NCBI RefSeq assembly: GCF_900129345.1 | Contig: NZ_FQVK01000015.1 | Span: 1-64,000, forward strand | Origin: Ruegeria intermedia | GTDB lineage: Bacteria > Pseudomonadota > Alphaproteobacteria > Rhodobacterales > Rhodobacteraceae | Length of the DNA: 64,000 nt | Reading direction: 5' to 3' | Shown here: piece by piece, positions 26,843-36,503 of the stretch | How positions within the stretch are numbered: the first letter of the stretch is position 1 | Layout: each line of letters begins with the position of its first letter | Notes under the pieces: model-generated | The model's database searches: none | Seen by the model: only the letters and a program-made list of their open reading frames with translations | What the model was told of the DNA's origin: nothing | Position numbers and translations under genes: made by a program

Positions 26843-27571
26843 TCAGCGGCTGGCGACCGGGGTGAAAGTCGAGAAATCGACCAGCGTTCCCAGCATCTGC
26901 AGATAGGCGATCAGCGCATCCGCTTCGGTCAGCTCGGGCTGGCCGTCAAAGTTGCGCACGTTCACCTTGTCGCCATAGCGTTCCAGCAGACCGTCATAGT
27001 CGCTGTCCGGATCGGCCTGGGCGCGGAAATCGGCCTCGGCGTTCTCCAGCATCTCGTCGGTATAGGGCGTTCCGACCGCGGCGTTCGCCGCCATGATGTC
27101 GCCGATATACTTTCCGTCCAGCTTGCGCCGTTCGAGGAAGCCGTATTTCGGCATCACCGATTCCGGCACCACCGATTGCGGATCACGCAGATGGTCCACA
27201 TGCCACTGGTCCGAATACCGGCCGCCCACGCGGGCCAGATCGGGACCGGTCCGCTTGGACCCCCACTGGAACGGGTGGTCATACATCGACTCGGCCGCCA
27301 GCGAGTAGTGGCCATAGCGCTCGACCTCGTCCCGCATCGGGCGGATCATCTGGCTGTGGCAGACATAGCAGCCTTCGCGGATGTAGATTTCACGCCCCGC
27401 CATTTCGAGAGGGGTGTAGGGCCGCATGCCCTCCACCTTCTCGATGGTGTTCTCAAGGTAGAACAGAGGCGTGATCTGCACGATGCCACCGATGGTCACG
27501 ACCAGAAAGCTGAAGATCAGCAGGAGGGACGCGTTGGTCTCGAGGATCTTGTGTTTGTCGAGAATTGCCAT
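26843..27571 (-). CDS. ccoO: cbb3 oxidase subunit II (monohaem cytochrome c)
   Basis: This 242-aa protein has an N-terminal anchor helix (about residues 13-33) and one haem c site, CYVCH, at residues 68-72. It accepts electrons from CcoP and donates to CcoN. The normal context is a 14-bp gap from ccoN and an 11-bp gap to ccoQ. Confidence 0.97.
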   Translation of the reverse strand: MAILDKHKILETNASLLLIFSFLVVTIGGIVQITPLFYLENTIEKVEGMRPYTPLEMAGREIYIREGCYVCHSQMIRPMRDEVERYGHYSLAAESMYDHPFQWGSKRTGPDLARVGGRYSDQWHVDHLRDPQSVVPESVMPKYGFLERRKLDGKYIGDIMAANAAVGTPYTDEMLENAEADFRAQADPDSDYDGLLERYGDKVNVRNFDGQPELTEADALIAYLQMLGTLVDFSTFTPVASR

Positions 27572-27585
27572 TGCTCCGGCCCTCC

Positions 27586-29193
27586 TTATTCAGCCGGGAC
27601 CGCGACGGTCAGGCTGGCCTCTTTGGCCGGCGCCCGACGGACGGTCATCCACAGGTTGTAGCACATGATCACCGCACCCGCGACGTACAGAACGCCGCCC
27701 AGCGCACGTACCACGTACATCGGGAACTTGGCGGCCACGGTGTCGGCGAACGAGTTCACCAGGAAGCCGTTTGCGTCCACTTCACGCCACATCAGGCCTT
27801 CCATGATGCCAGTCACCCACATCGACGCGGCGTAGAGCACGATGCCGATGGTGGCGAGCCAGAAGTGCCAGCTGACCATCTGCAGCGAGTACAGACGCTC
27901 GCGCTTCCACAGGACGGGCACCAGGAAGTACAGCGCACCAAAGGTGATCATGCCGTTCCAGCCCAGCGCGCCCGAGTGCACGTGGCCGATGGTCCAGTCG
28001 GTGTAGTGCGACAGCGAGTTCACCGCGCGGATCGACATCATCGGGCCTTCGAAGGTGGACATGCCGTAGAAGCCCACCGAGATGACCATCATGCGGATGA
28101 TCGGGTCGGTGCGCAGCTTGTCCCACGCGCCCGACAGCGTCATCAGGCCGTTGATCATGCCACCCCACGAGGGCATCCACAGCACGACCGAGAACACCAT
28201 GCCCAAGGTCGAGGCCCAGTCAGGCAGCGCGGTATAGTGCAGGTGGTGCGGACCGGCCCAGATATACAGGAAGATCAGCGCCCAGAAGTGGATGATCGAC
28301 AGCTTGTAGCTGAACACGGGGCGTTCGGCCTGTTTCGGGATGAAATAGTACATCATGCCCAGGAAGCCTGCGGTCAGGAAGAAGCCCACGGCGTTGTGGC
28401 CGTACCACCACTGGATCATGGCGTCCTGAACGCCCGACCAGACGATCACCGATTTCGAGCCCCAGATGCTGACCGGCAGGGTCATGTTGTTGACCAGGTG
28501 CAGCATCGCGACGGTCACGATGAAGGACAGGTAGAACCAGTTGGCCACGTAGATATGCGGCTCTTTCCGCTTCACGATCGTGCCCAGGAACACGGCCAGA
28601 TAGGCCACCCAGACGATGGTCAGCCACAGATCCACATACCATTCAGGCTCGGCATATTCCTTGGACTGGGTCCCGCCCAGCACATATCCGGTCGCCGCCA
28701 GCACGATGAACAGCTGATAGCCCCAGAACACGAACCACGCCAGGTTTCCGCCCCACAGCCGCGCCGCGCTGGTACGTTGCACCACGTAGAAGGACGTGGC
28801 GATCAGTGCGTTGCCGCCAAAGGCGAAGATCACGGCCGAGGTGTGCAGCGGACGCAGACGGCCAAAGTTCAGGTATCCCTCGGCCCATTCGAAATTGAGC
28901 ACCGGGAAAGCCAGTTGAAATGCGATGAACGTACCAGCGAGGAATCCAACGACGCCCCAAAAGGCGGTTGCGATCACGCCATAGCGGATCACGCCGTCCA
29001 TGTATTCCCCCGAGCGATCGACAAGAATGTCGGGCTCGTCGGTGTTGCGAAGCGTCCAGATGAACAGGCCACCGGCGATCAGCATCACCAGTATCGCATG
29101 TACCTGATACGCCAAATCCCGCGCATAGTTGGTCCCGATCGCTGCGAACAGCGTGACCAGGCCAAGCGCGATCAGCTTGATGTAATTCGACAT
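27586..29193 (-). CDS. ccoN: cbb3 oxidase catalytic subunit I
   Basis: This 535-aa protein has about twelve membrane helices. His-rich motifs such as [22 protein letters not shown] and [11 protein letters not shown] hold haem b, haem b3 and CuB. It reduces oxygen at high affinity. The ATG at 29193 ([20 protein letters not shown]) has AAGGGA upstream; the frame is open to 29370 but without family sequence. An ideal FNR box lies about 94 bp upstream. Confidence 0.97.
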   Translation of the reverse strand: MSNYIKLIALGLVTLFAAIGTNYARDLAYQVHAILVMLIAGGLFIWTLRNTDEPDILVDRSGEYMDGVIRYGVIATAFWGVVGFLAGTFIAFQLAFPVLNFEWAEGYLNFGRLRPLHTSAVIFAFGGNALIATSFYVVQRTSAARLWGGNLAWFVFWGYQLFIVLAATGYVLGGTQSKEYAEPEWYVDLWLTIVWVAYLAVFLGTIVKRKEPHIYVANWFYLSFIVTVAMLHLVNNMTLPVSIWGSKSVIVWSGVQDAMIQWWYGHNAVGFFLTAGFLGMMYYFIPKQAERPVFSYKLSIIHFWALIFLYIWAGPHHLHYTALPDWASTLGMVFSVVLWMPSWGGMINGLMTLSGAWDKLRTDPIIRMMVISVGFYGMSTFEGPMMSIRAVNSLSHYTDWTIGHVHSGALGWNGMITFGALYFLVPVLWKRERLYSLQMVSWHFWLATIGIVLYAASMWVTGIMEGLMWREVDANGFLVNSFADTVAAKFPMYVVRALGGVLYVAGAVIMCYNLWMTVRRAPAKEASLTVAVPAE

Positions 29194-29286
29194 ATTGCGT
29201 CCCTTTGCCATGCCGCACGCGATTCTTTTGCCGTGCGCGGCTTTTCTGACTGCCCGCTGTATCGGCCAACCGCGGGCTGTACTGCT

Positions 29287-29300
29287 TTGATCTGCATCAA
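29287..29300. promoter_or_regulatory. Perfect FNR box between ccoN and the usp gene
   Basis: TTGAT-CTGC-ATCAA matches the FNR consensus at every specified base. It lies 94 bp before ccoN and about 87 bp before the divergent universal stress gene, so FnrL could activate both. Confidence 0.88.
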
Positions 29301-29388
29301 GACAATAGAGCGAAAACTGTGACACGCATAACCAAATGAATGGCCGGCCCGAAACTGTCGCACCGGGCAATGGAACAATGAGGTCAAG

Positions 29389-30228
29389 ATGGCTTACAAA
29401 TCGCTTCTCTCAGTCGTGACGGAAACAAAATTCGCAAAGAAGGCGCTGGAGCAGATGGCCGCTTTGGCCGAAGCGCAGGATGGCCATGCCGAAGCGCTGT
29501 GTCTGGGCGTCGATCGCAGCCAGACCGGGTACTATTATGCAGGGGCCAACGCGTTGATCCTGCAGGAAACCCTGAACCGGGCCAATGCCGAGGCGGACGA
29601 AAACCTGAAATTCGCCGAGGAATTCCTGGGCAAGTCCGGCGTGCGCTGGTCAGCCGAAAGCGGCGTGGCGCAGATCGCGGATCTGGGCCGGCATGTCGCC
29701 CACCGGGCCCGGTTCTCGGATCTGGTGGTGCTGCCGCAACCCTATGGCGAAGGCCGGGGCGCCGAGGCCGAGCCGATCGTCGAGGCCGCGATGTTCGACG
29801 GGCACGCCCCGGTTCTGGTGGTGCCGGATGACGCGGAAATCGTGTCTCGGCCGCGCACCGTTCTGATCGGATGGAACGAAAGCGTCGAGGCGATGCGCGC
29901 CATCCGGTTCGCCCTGCCGTTCCTGATGGCGGCGGATCTGACCCGGATCGTCGTGATCGACCCGCCGGCCCACGGCCCGGACCGGTCGGACCCGGGCGGC
30001 CTACTGTCGCAAATGCTGGCCCGGCACGGTGTGAAATGCGAAATCGACGTGCTCAGCAAGACGATGACCCGCGTGTCGGACATTCTGAACCGCCACGCCG
30101 AGGACACCGCGGCCGACATGATCGTCATGGGGGCCTACGGGCATTCCCGCTTCCGCGAGGCCATTCTGGGCGGCGCCACGCGCAACATGCTGGAAAAATC
30201 CGCCGTGCCGGTTTTCATGGCGCATTGA
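29389..30228 (+). CDS. Universal stress protein (UspA family)
   Basis: This 279-aa protein has the length of a tandem Usp pair. The second domain carries [20 protein letters not shown], the ATP-binding Gly motif of the family. The ATG at 29389 has GAGG upstream. It is divergent from ccoN and shares the FNR box, the usual arrangement in Rhodobacterales, so induction under low oxygen is likely. The molecular role is unknown. Confidence 0.93.
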   Translation: MAYKSLLSVVTETKFAKKALEQMAALAEAQDGHAEALCLGVDRSQTGYYYAGANALILQETLNRANAEADENLKFAEEFLGKSGVRWSAESGVAQIADLGRHVAHRARFSDLVVLPQPYGEGRGAEAEPIVEAAMFDGHAPVLVVPDDAEIVSRPRTVLIGWNESVEAMRAIRFALPFLMAADLTRIVVIDPPAHGPDRSDPGGLLSQMLARHGVKCEIDVLSKTMTRVSDILNRHAEDTAADMIVMGAYGHSRFREAILGGATRNMLEKSAVPVFMAH

Positions 30229-30272
30229 CGGGAAACAGGGTCGGCCGCCTCGGGTCGGGGCGGCCTTCCGAC

Positions 30273-30527
30273 TCAGACCTTCTTGATCAGGCCGATCAGG
30301 AACAAAAGGATCACCGCCCCGATCGTGGCGAAGAAAATCGACGAGAAAACCCCGCCGCCTACGGAAAATCCAAGCGCCGGAAAGATCGTCCCCGCCAGGA
30401 ACGCCCCGACGACACCGACGATGATGTTGCCGATCAGGCCGAACCCGCGGCCGGACATGATCTTGCCCGACAGCCACCCGGCAATCGCGCCGACGAATAC
30501 CATCGCGAAAACACTGCTGAATTCCAT
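30273..30527 (-). CDS. GlsB/YeaQ/YmgE-family stress membrane protein
   Basis: This 84-aa protein is made of three hydrophobic segments with the Gly-rich GAIAGWLSGKIM and GLIGNIIVGVVGAFLAG of the transglycosylase-associated (GlsB/YeaQ) family. The function is not established; members are stress-induced inner-membrane proteins. It is convergent with the usp gene, and a GC hairpin at 30243-30265 lies between the two stops. Confidence 0.9.
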   Translation of the reverse strand: MEFSSVFAMVFVGAIAGWLSGKIMSGRGFGLIGNIIVGVVGAFLAGTIFPALGFSVGGGVFSSIFFATIGAVILLFLIGLIKKV

Positions 30528-30627
30528 GACCGCTCCCTGACTTGGGTTGATGCCCCTTGGTTAGAGCACGGACGCGCCTTGGCGTCACGCGCCAAGATCG
30601 CCGGACACTGTCTTGTCAGGTCAGCGG

Positions 30628-31371
30628 TCAGACCAGAAAGCCGCCATCGGCATCGTCGCCGGCTTCCTCCATCAGGCGCCCGATATCCGGCACGGTGACG
30701 TGACGCTTGCCCTCCAACAGGATCACCTTGTCCTTTTTCAGCGCCGAGATCTGACGGCTGACCGTTTCCAGCGTCAGGCCCAGATAGTCGGCCATCGCCT
30801 CGCGCGTCAGCGGCAGATCGAACACGATCGGCCCCGAAAGCCCCTTTTGGCTGACCGAGGCGTCCCGGCGGGCGATGATCGACAACAGGCTGGCGATCTT
30901 CTCGCGCGCGGTCTTGCGGCCCAGGACCAGCATCCATTCACGCGCCGCGTCCAACTCGTCCAGCGTCATCTGCAGCAGGCGTTGCGCGATATGCGGCGTG
31001 CTGTTCATCAGGTCTTCGAACGGTTTCTTGCGGAAACAGCACATGACCACGTCGGTCGTGGCCACCACGTCATAAGCTGCCGAATCGCGCCCCGGGCGGC
31101 CCACGAAATCGCTGGGCAGCAGCAGGCCCACCATCTGGGTGCGTCCGTCCTCCATCGTCTGTGTCAGGGTCGCGATCCCGGACACGACCGAGCCGACGAA
31201 ATTCATCTGGTCGCCCGACCAGATGATCGTCTGCCCCGCCTCGAAGCTGCGGTAATACTTGATCTCTTCCAGCGCGATCAGTTCATCCGCATCACAGCGC
31301 GCGCATACCGCCCGATGGCGAATCGGGCAGTCTTCGCAGTTCGAATGATCGACGAGAGTGTTCAGGGTCAT
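30628..31371 (-). CDS. fnrL: Oxygen-sensing regulator FnrL
   Basis: This 247-aa Crp/Fnr protein has the cysteine cluster CEDCPIRHRAVCARC near the N-terminus and a fourth Cys later (CC at about 111-112) for a 4Fe-4S cluster that oxygen destroys. The C-terminal helix-turn-helix contains LTREAMADYLGLTLETVSRQ, with the E-SR contacts typical of FNR. I start at the ATG at 31371; a GTG four codons upstream is possible. It is divergent from hemN with an FNR-like box 13 bp upstream, so autoregulation is likely. Confidence 0.95.
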   Translation of the reverse strand: MTLNTLVDHSNCEDCPIRHRAVCARCDADELIALEEIKYYRSFEAGQTIIWSGDQMNFVGSVVSGIATLTQTMEDGRTQMVGLLLPSDFVGRPGRDSAAYDVVATTDVVMCCFRKKPFEDLMNSTPHIAQRLLQMTLDELDAAREWMLVLGRKTAREKIASLLSIIARRDASVSQKGLSGPIVFDLPLTREAMADYLGLTLETVSRQISALKKDKVILLEGKRHVTVPDIGRLMEEAGDDADGGFLV

Positions 31372-31383
31372 GCGCGCGTCCAC

Positions 31384-31397
31384 TTGATCTCGGTCAA
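31384..31397. promoter_or_regulatory. FNR-like box between fnrL and hemN
   Basis: TTGAT-CTCG-GTCAA differs from the FNR consensus by one base. It lies 13 bp before fnrL and 36 bp before hemN. Its closeness to fnrL fits autorepression, and it may activate or tune hemN. Confidence 0.75.
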
Positions 31398-31432
31398 GGT
31401 TTTCTGATCCCCGAGCCTATACCGGTGTCGTC

Positions 31433-32788
31433 ATGATAGTAAAACCTCAATTGGCAAAGCTCGGACTATTTGACGCGAAGGTACCGCGTTATACCAGCTA
31501 TCCGACCGCCCCCCACTTCAGCAATGACGTGGGGCCCGACATGTTCGGCGACTGGATCTCCGCCATCCGGCCGGGCAGTTCGATCTCGCTCTATGTACAT
31601 GTGCCGTTCTGCCGGCGGCTGTGCTGGTTCTGCGCCTGCCGCACCCAGGGCACCCAAACCGACAACCCGGTCATCGCCTATGTCGATGTCCTCAAGGCCG
31701 AGCTGGACCTGCTGGCCGCGCGCCTGCCCAGCGGGGTGACCCTGTCGCGCCTGCACTGGGGCGGGGGCACGCCCACGCTGCTGAACCCCGACCTGATGCG
31801 CGAACTGGCCGCGCATATTCTGGGCATCGTCCCACTTGGACCCGACGCGGAATTCTCGGTCGAGATCGACCCCAACGAGGTGGACGCCGCCCGTCTGGAT
31901 GCGCTGGCCGAAGCCGGGATGAACCGCGCTTCGATCGGGGTTCAGGATTTCGACGACGAGATCCAGAAGACGATCGGGCGCATCCAGAGCTATGACACCA
32001 CCCGCGAGGCGATCGACATGATCCGCGCGCGCGGCGTGCCCAGCCTGAACGCTGACATCCTGTACGGGCTGCCGCACCAGACCAAGGCGCGGATGACCGA
32101 AAGCGTGCAGAAGCTGCTGTCGCTCAGCCCCGACCGGGTGGCGCTGTATGGCTATGCCCATGTGCCGTGGATGGCGAAACGCCAGCAGCTGATCCCGTCC
32201 GACGCCCTGCCGACGCCGGAACAGCGGCTGGAGCTGTTCGACACCGCTCGCCGTCTGTTCCTGTGGGACAACTACGAAGAAATCGGCATCGACCATTTCG
32301 CCACCAAGGATGACGGGCTGACCCACGCGCTGAAGACCGGGCGGCTGAAACGCAACTTCCAGGGCTATACCGACGACCAGGCCGAGGTTCTGATCGGCGT
32401 CGGCGCCAGCTCGATCTCGCGCTTCCCGCAGGGATACGCGCAGAACGCGCCCGCCACGTCGGTGCACACCAAAGCGGTGCGCGAAGGCCGGTTCTCGACC
32501 TCGCGCGGGCATCTGTTCAAGGATCAGGATATTCTGCGCGCCCGTTTGATCGAGGCCCTGATGTGCGACTTCCGAATCGACACGGCCGAGATCCTGCGCG
32601 ACCACGACATCTCGGCGGCCGAGCTGACGGCGATGTACCAGCGCGCCAATGACGCCTTCGACGGGTTGCTGCAGATTACCGATGACGGGCTGTTCATCCC
32701 GCCCGAAGCGCGCTCCTTGACCCGGATGATCGCCCGCACCTTCGACGCCTATGACCTGAGCAAGGCCGGCCACAGCTCGGCGATCTGA
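31433..32788 (+). CDS. hemN: Oxygen-independent coproporphyrinogen III oxidase
   Basis: This 451-aa radical-SAM enzyme oxidatively decarboxylates coproporphyrinogen III to protoporphyrinogen IX without oxygen. The cluster motif is Cys60-x3-Cys64-x2-Cys67 (CRRLCWFC), and HWGGGTPT follows. The length is normal for HemN. It is divergent from fnrL with an FNR-like site between them, so it serves haem supply for the nearby cbb3 oxidase under low oxygen. Confidence 0.96.
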   Translation: MIVKPQLAKLGLFDAKVPRYTSYPTAPHFSNDVGPDMFGDWISAIRPGSSISLYVHVPFCRRLCWFCACRTQGTQTDNPVIAYVDVLKAELDLLAARLPSGVTLSRLHWGGGTPTLLNPDLMRELAAHILGIVPLGPDAEFSVEIDPNEVDAARLDALAEAGMNRASIGVQDFDDEIQKTIGRIQSYDTTREAIDMIRARGVPSLNADILYGLPHQTKARMTESVQKLLSLSPDRVALYGYAHVPWMAKRQQLIPSDALPTPEQRLELFDTARRLFLWDNYEEIGIDHFATKDDGLTHALKTGRLKRNFQGYTDDQAEVLIGVGASSISRFPQGYAQNAPATSVHTKAVREGRFSTSRGHLFKDQDILRARLIEALMCDFRIDTAEILRDHDISAAELTAMYQRANDAFDGLLQITDDGLFIPPEARSLTRMIARTFDAYDLSKAGHSSAI

Positions 32789-33000
32789 CGACAGGCGGCA
32801 GGCCGCAAGCCGGCCAGTCGCCACAACACGAAAAGCGAGGGGGGTTGACGCGCGCGGTGGGTTTTCCCCACACTCGGAAGGCGGGCGGCAGGCCGCCCGA
32901 CGCCGAGGCAGGCCGACATTCAGACAGACTCGCCGGCGCATCCGCGTTCGACAGCTCCTTTCGTGCAGCCACTCTGCAACTTGACGAAGGGACAGCACCC

Positions 33001-34929
33001 ATGCGCGTTTTCACCGTCCTCGGCCCCAGCCAATCGGGCAAGACAACACTGGTCGAGGCCATCAGTCGCCTAGATGGCCGGCCCACCACATTCGACCTGT
33101 CCGGAACCGTGCATCTGCACGGTTTTTCTTATCTGGACGAACCGTGGTGCGCGATCGACGTGGATGGCGGGGGCGATGCGCTGGCCTATGCCGGGCCCGC
33201 CATGGCCATTTCCGACGCGGCGGTGGTGGTTGTTCCGCCGGACCCGGACGCGGCGGTTCTGTGCGCCCCCTATCTGCGGCTGGTCGAGGAGGCGGGCATT
33301 CCCTGCTTTCTGTTCATCAACCGGATGGACAACCCCAACGGCCGCATCCGCGACATCGTCGCCGCGCTGCAGACCTATTGCAGCCATCACATCACCCTGC
33401 GGCAGGTGCCGATCCGTGAAGGCGAAACCATCGTCGGCGCCGTCGACCTGATCTCGGAGCGCGCGTGGAAATATCAGGAAGGTCAGCCCTCGGCGCTGAT
33501 CGAACTGCCGCAATCGGTGGCCGATCGCGAGGCCGAAGCCCGCACCGAGCTGCTCGAAACCCTGTCGGATTTCGACGACCACCTGCTTGAGCAGCTGATC
33601 GAGGACAAGCAGCCGCCCAGCGCCGAGATCTATGACCTGGCCGCGCAGGTCTTGCAGAACCACCAGTTGATCCCGGCCTGTCTGGGCGCGGCCGGCCATG
33701 GCAACGGGCTGACCCGCCTGATGAAGGCCCTGCGGCACGAGGCACCCGAATTCGACATCGCCGCCGACCGCGACGCGGCGCCCGAGGCCGCCCGCGCCAT
33801 CGCAGGCTTTGCCGACGTCAAGAAGCACATCGGCAAGATCATCGTCCTGCGGGGGCTGGGCGACGGGATCAAGGCGCATGACCCGCTGGGCGGCGAAACC
33901 GTTGGCAACCTGACCGCGCTGGACGCCAAGACCCAGATCGACGGGCTGAAGGCCGGCGAGATCGGGCTGGCGGTGAAATCCGATCACCTCAACCCCGGCA
34001 ACATCTATGACAGCAGCGGCTTCACGCCGCTGCCGGACTGGGCCACGGCGCATCCGGTCGCCTATCGGCAGGTGGTGTCGCCGGCCCATGAGCGCGACGA
34101 CGTGCGCCTGTCCAACGCGCTGTCCCGGCTGGTCGAGATCGACCCCGGCCTGACGCTGGAACAGGACGAGCTGAGCGGCCACGCCGTTCTCGGTTCCCAA
34201 GGGCCGCAGCACATGCGCCGGGTGGTCGCCAAGCTGGCCGAGGATTTCGGGATCGAGATCGAAACCTCTCCGGTCGAGACCGCCTATCGCGAGACCATCC
34301 GCGCCACGGTCGAACACCGGCACCGCCACCGCAAGCAATCCGGCGGCGCGGGGCAGTTCGCCGATGTGGTGATCTCGGTCGCGCCGCTGCCGCGCGGATC
34401 GGGTTTTCAATTCGACGAGGTGGTCAAGGGCGGCGCGGTGCCCAAGAACTATATCCCCTCGGTCGAACAAGGCGCGGTCGATGCGTTGGCGCAGGGTCCC
34501 GAGGGCTTTCCGGTGGTGGATGTGAAGGTCACGCTGCATGACGGCAAGCATCACAACGTGGACAGTTCCGATTTTGCCTTCCGGACGGCCGGAAAAAACG
34601 CCGTGCGCGAGGCCTTGCCACAGGCCAAGCCCGTCGTGTTGCAGCCGATCCTGAACGCCGAGATTCACGTTCCGTCTGCCTTCGTGGGCGATCTGGTGCC
34701 CACGATCAGCTCGCTTCAGGGGCAGGTTCTGGGGTTCGAGGGCAACCCGAACGCGCCGGGCTGGGAGATCTTCAACGCCCAGCTGCCCGCCGTGGCCGAG
34801 GACGAACTGCATCGCACGCTGGCCAGCGCCTCGCGCGGGACCGGCTGGGTCAAGCTGCAGTTCGACCACTATGAAGAGCTGCGCGGCCCGGTGCCGAAAT
34901 CAGCGGCGCGTGAAGCGGCCAACGCCTAA
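33001..34929 (+). CDS. EF-G-like protein with a degenerate GTPase domain
   Basis: This 642-aa protein keeps EF-G domains II to V (for example HRKQSGGAGQFADVVI and KGGAVPKNYIPSVE), but its G domain is odd. The P-loop GPSQSGKT (8-15) and NRMD (107-110) remain. Switch I (RGITI in FusA) is absent, and DTPGH is replaced by DVDGG (53-57). Lys14 to Asp53 spans 39 residues, against 69 in the FusA of this window. EF-G-like paralogues exist in many bacteria; their role is unclear. The ATG at 33001 has GAAGGGA upstream. Its 3' end overlaps the convergent yejF by four bases. Confidence 0.9.
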   Translation: MRVFTVLGPSQSGKTTLVEAISRLDGRPTTFDLSGTVHLHGFSYLDEPWCAIDVDGGGDALAYAGPAMAISDAAVVVVPPDPDAAVLCAPYLRLVEEAGIPCFLFINRMDNPNGRIRDIVAALQTYCSHHITLRQVPIREGETIVGAVDLISERAWKYQEGQPSALIELPQSVADREAEARTELLETLSDFDDHLLEQLIEDKQPPSAEIYDLAAQVLQNHQLIPACLGAAGHGNGLTRLMKALRHEAPEFDIAADRDAAPEAARAIAGFADVKKHIGKIIVLRGLGDGIKAHDPLGGETVGNLTALDAKTQIDGLKAGEIGLAVKSDHLNPGNIYDSSGFTPLPDWATAHPVAYRQVVSPAHERDDVRLSNALSRLVEIDPGLTLEQDELSGHAVLGSQGPQHMRRVVAKLAEDFGIEIETSPVETAYRETIRATVEHRHRHRKQSGGAGQFADVVISVAPLPRGSGFQFDEVVKGGAVPKNYIPSVEQGAVDALAQGPEGFPVVDVKVTLHDGKHHNVDSSDFAFRTAGKNAVREALPQAKPVVLQPILNAEIHVPSAFVGDLVPTISSLQGQVLGFEGNPNAPGWEIFNAQLPAVAEDELHRTLASASRGTGWVKLQFDHYEELRGPVPKSAAREAANA

Positions 34930-36503
34930 CCCGCTGCCGCGATCAGTTCGCGGGTATAGTCATCCTGGGCGTTGACGAACAGGTCTTCGGCAGCGCCCAT
35001 CTCGACCACGTCTCCGTTGCGCATGACGATCACCTTGTGTGACATCGCCCGCACCACCTTCAGGTCGTGGCTGATGAACAGGTAGGCCAGCCCATATTTC
35101 TTCTGCAGGTCGCGCAGCAATTCGACGATCTGCACCTGAACCGTCATGTCCAACGCACTGGTGGGTTCATCCAGCACCAGCAGCTTGGGCCGCAGCACCA
35201 TGGCGCGGGCGATCGCGATGCGCTGGCGTTGCCCGCCCGAGAATTCGTGCGGATAGCGGTCCATCGCCGCCGGGTCCAGGCCCACTTCGGTCATCACCTC
35301 GGCCACCAGCTCGCGCGGGGCGCGGTGCGGGTCGACCTTGTGGATCGCCAGACCCTCGGCGATGATCTGCTGGCAGGTCATACGCGGGCTGAGGCTGCCG
35401 AACGGGTCCTGAAACACGATCTGCATGTCCTTGCGCAGGCGGCGCAGTTCACGCGTGGACCAGCGGCGCACATCCTGCCCGCGGAAGGTGATCGCGCCCT
35501 CGGAGGCGATCAGCCGCATGATCGCCAGCGCCAGCGTGGTTTTGCCCGAGCCGCTTTCGCCCACGATCCCCACGGTCTCGCCCGCCCGCACGCTGAACGA
35601 GGCGTCGTTCACCGCCTTCACATAGCCGACCGTGCGTTTCAGGAACCCGCGCTGGATCGGGAACCAGACCTTCAGATGCTCGGTCCGGGCCACTTCTTCG
35701 GCCGCGGGGTCGATCGGGTCGGGAATGCCTTTTGGTTCGGCCGCCAGCAGCTTGCGGGTATAAGGGTGCTGAGGGTTGTCGAAGATCTCGGCCACGGGGC
35801 CGGTCTCGACGATCTCGCCATCCTTCATCACGCAGACCCGGTCGGCGATGCGCCGCACGATGCCCAGATCATGGGTGATGAACAGCATCCCCATGTTTTC
35901 CGATTTCTGCAGCTCGGCCAGCAGTTCGAGGATCTGCGCTTGAATGGTCACGTCCAGCGCGGTGGTCGGCTCGTCTGCGATCAGGATGTCGGGCTGATTG
36001 GCCAGCGCCATGGCGATCATCACCCGCTGCCGCTGTCCGCCGGACAGCTGATGGGGATAGGCGTCCAGCCGTTCCTCGGGGTCGCGGATGCCGACCTTGG
36101 TCAGCAGCTCGACGATCCGGGCGCGCGCCGCGTCGCCCGTCAGACCCTGGTGCAGGGCCAGAGATTCCGCCATCTGCTTCTGGATCGTGTGCAGCGGGTT
36201 CAGCGAGGTCATCGGCTCTTGAAAGATGAAGCTGATGTCGTTTCCGCGCACATCCATCAGGCGCTGCTCGGATGCGCCGATCATCTCTTGCCCGTCATAG
36301 GTGACCGACCCTTCGACGATCGCGCTGTCGCCCAGCAGCGACACGGTCGACAGCGCGGTGACCGATTTGCCCGAGCCGGATTCGCCGACCAGCGCCACGG
36401 TTTCCCCGCGATCGACGTGGAACGACACGCCCCGAACCGCCGTGGTCACCTGCCCGTCCTGGCGGAACGAGACCCTGAGGTTTTTCACATCCAGCAAGCT
36501 CAT
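34926..36503 (-). CDS. yejF: ABC transporter ATPase, fused double-domain (YejF-like)
   Basis: This 525-aa protein contains two full nucleotide-binding domains with Walker A GESGSGKS near residue 40 and GESGSGKT near residue 310, and LSGGQRQR-type signatures in both. The fused form is typical of YejF, which powers import of peptides such as microcin C in E. coli. It forms an operon with the two permeases and the binding protein, overlapping yejE by four bases. The substrate is inferred from family order only. Confidence 0.9.
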   Translation of the reverse strand: MSLLDVKNLRVSFRQDGQVTTAVRGVSFHVDRGETVALVGESGSGKSVTALSTVSLLGDSAIVEGSVTYDGQEMIGASEQRLMDVRGNDISFIFQEPMTSLNPLHTIQKQMAESLALHQGLTGDAARARIVELLTKVGIRDPEERLDAYPHQLSGGQRQRVMIAMALANQPDILIADEPTTALDVTIQAQILELLAELQKSENMGMLFITHDLGIVRRIADRVCVMKDGEIVETGPVAEIFDNPQHPYTRKLLAAEPKGIPDPIDPAAEEVARTEHLKVWFPIQRGFLKRTVGYVKAVNDASFSVRAGETVGIVGESGSGKTTLALAIMRLIASEGAITFRGQDVRRWSTRELRRLRKDMQIVFQDPFGSLSPRMTCQQIIAEGLAIHKVDPHRAPRELVAEVMTEVGLDPAAMDRYPHEFSGGQRQRIAIARAMVLRPKLLVLDEPTSALDMTVQVQIVELLRDLQKKYGLAYLFISHDLKVVRAMSHKVIVMRNGDVVEMGAAEDLFVNAQDDYTRELIAAAG

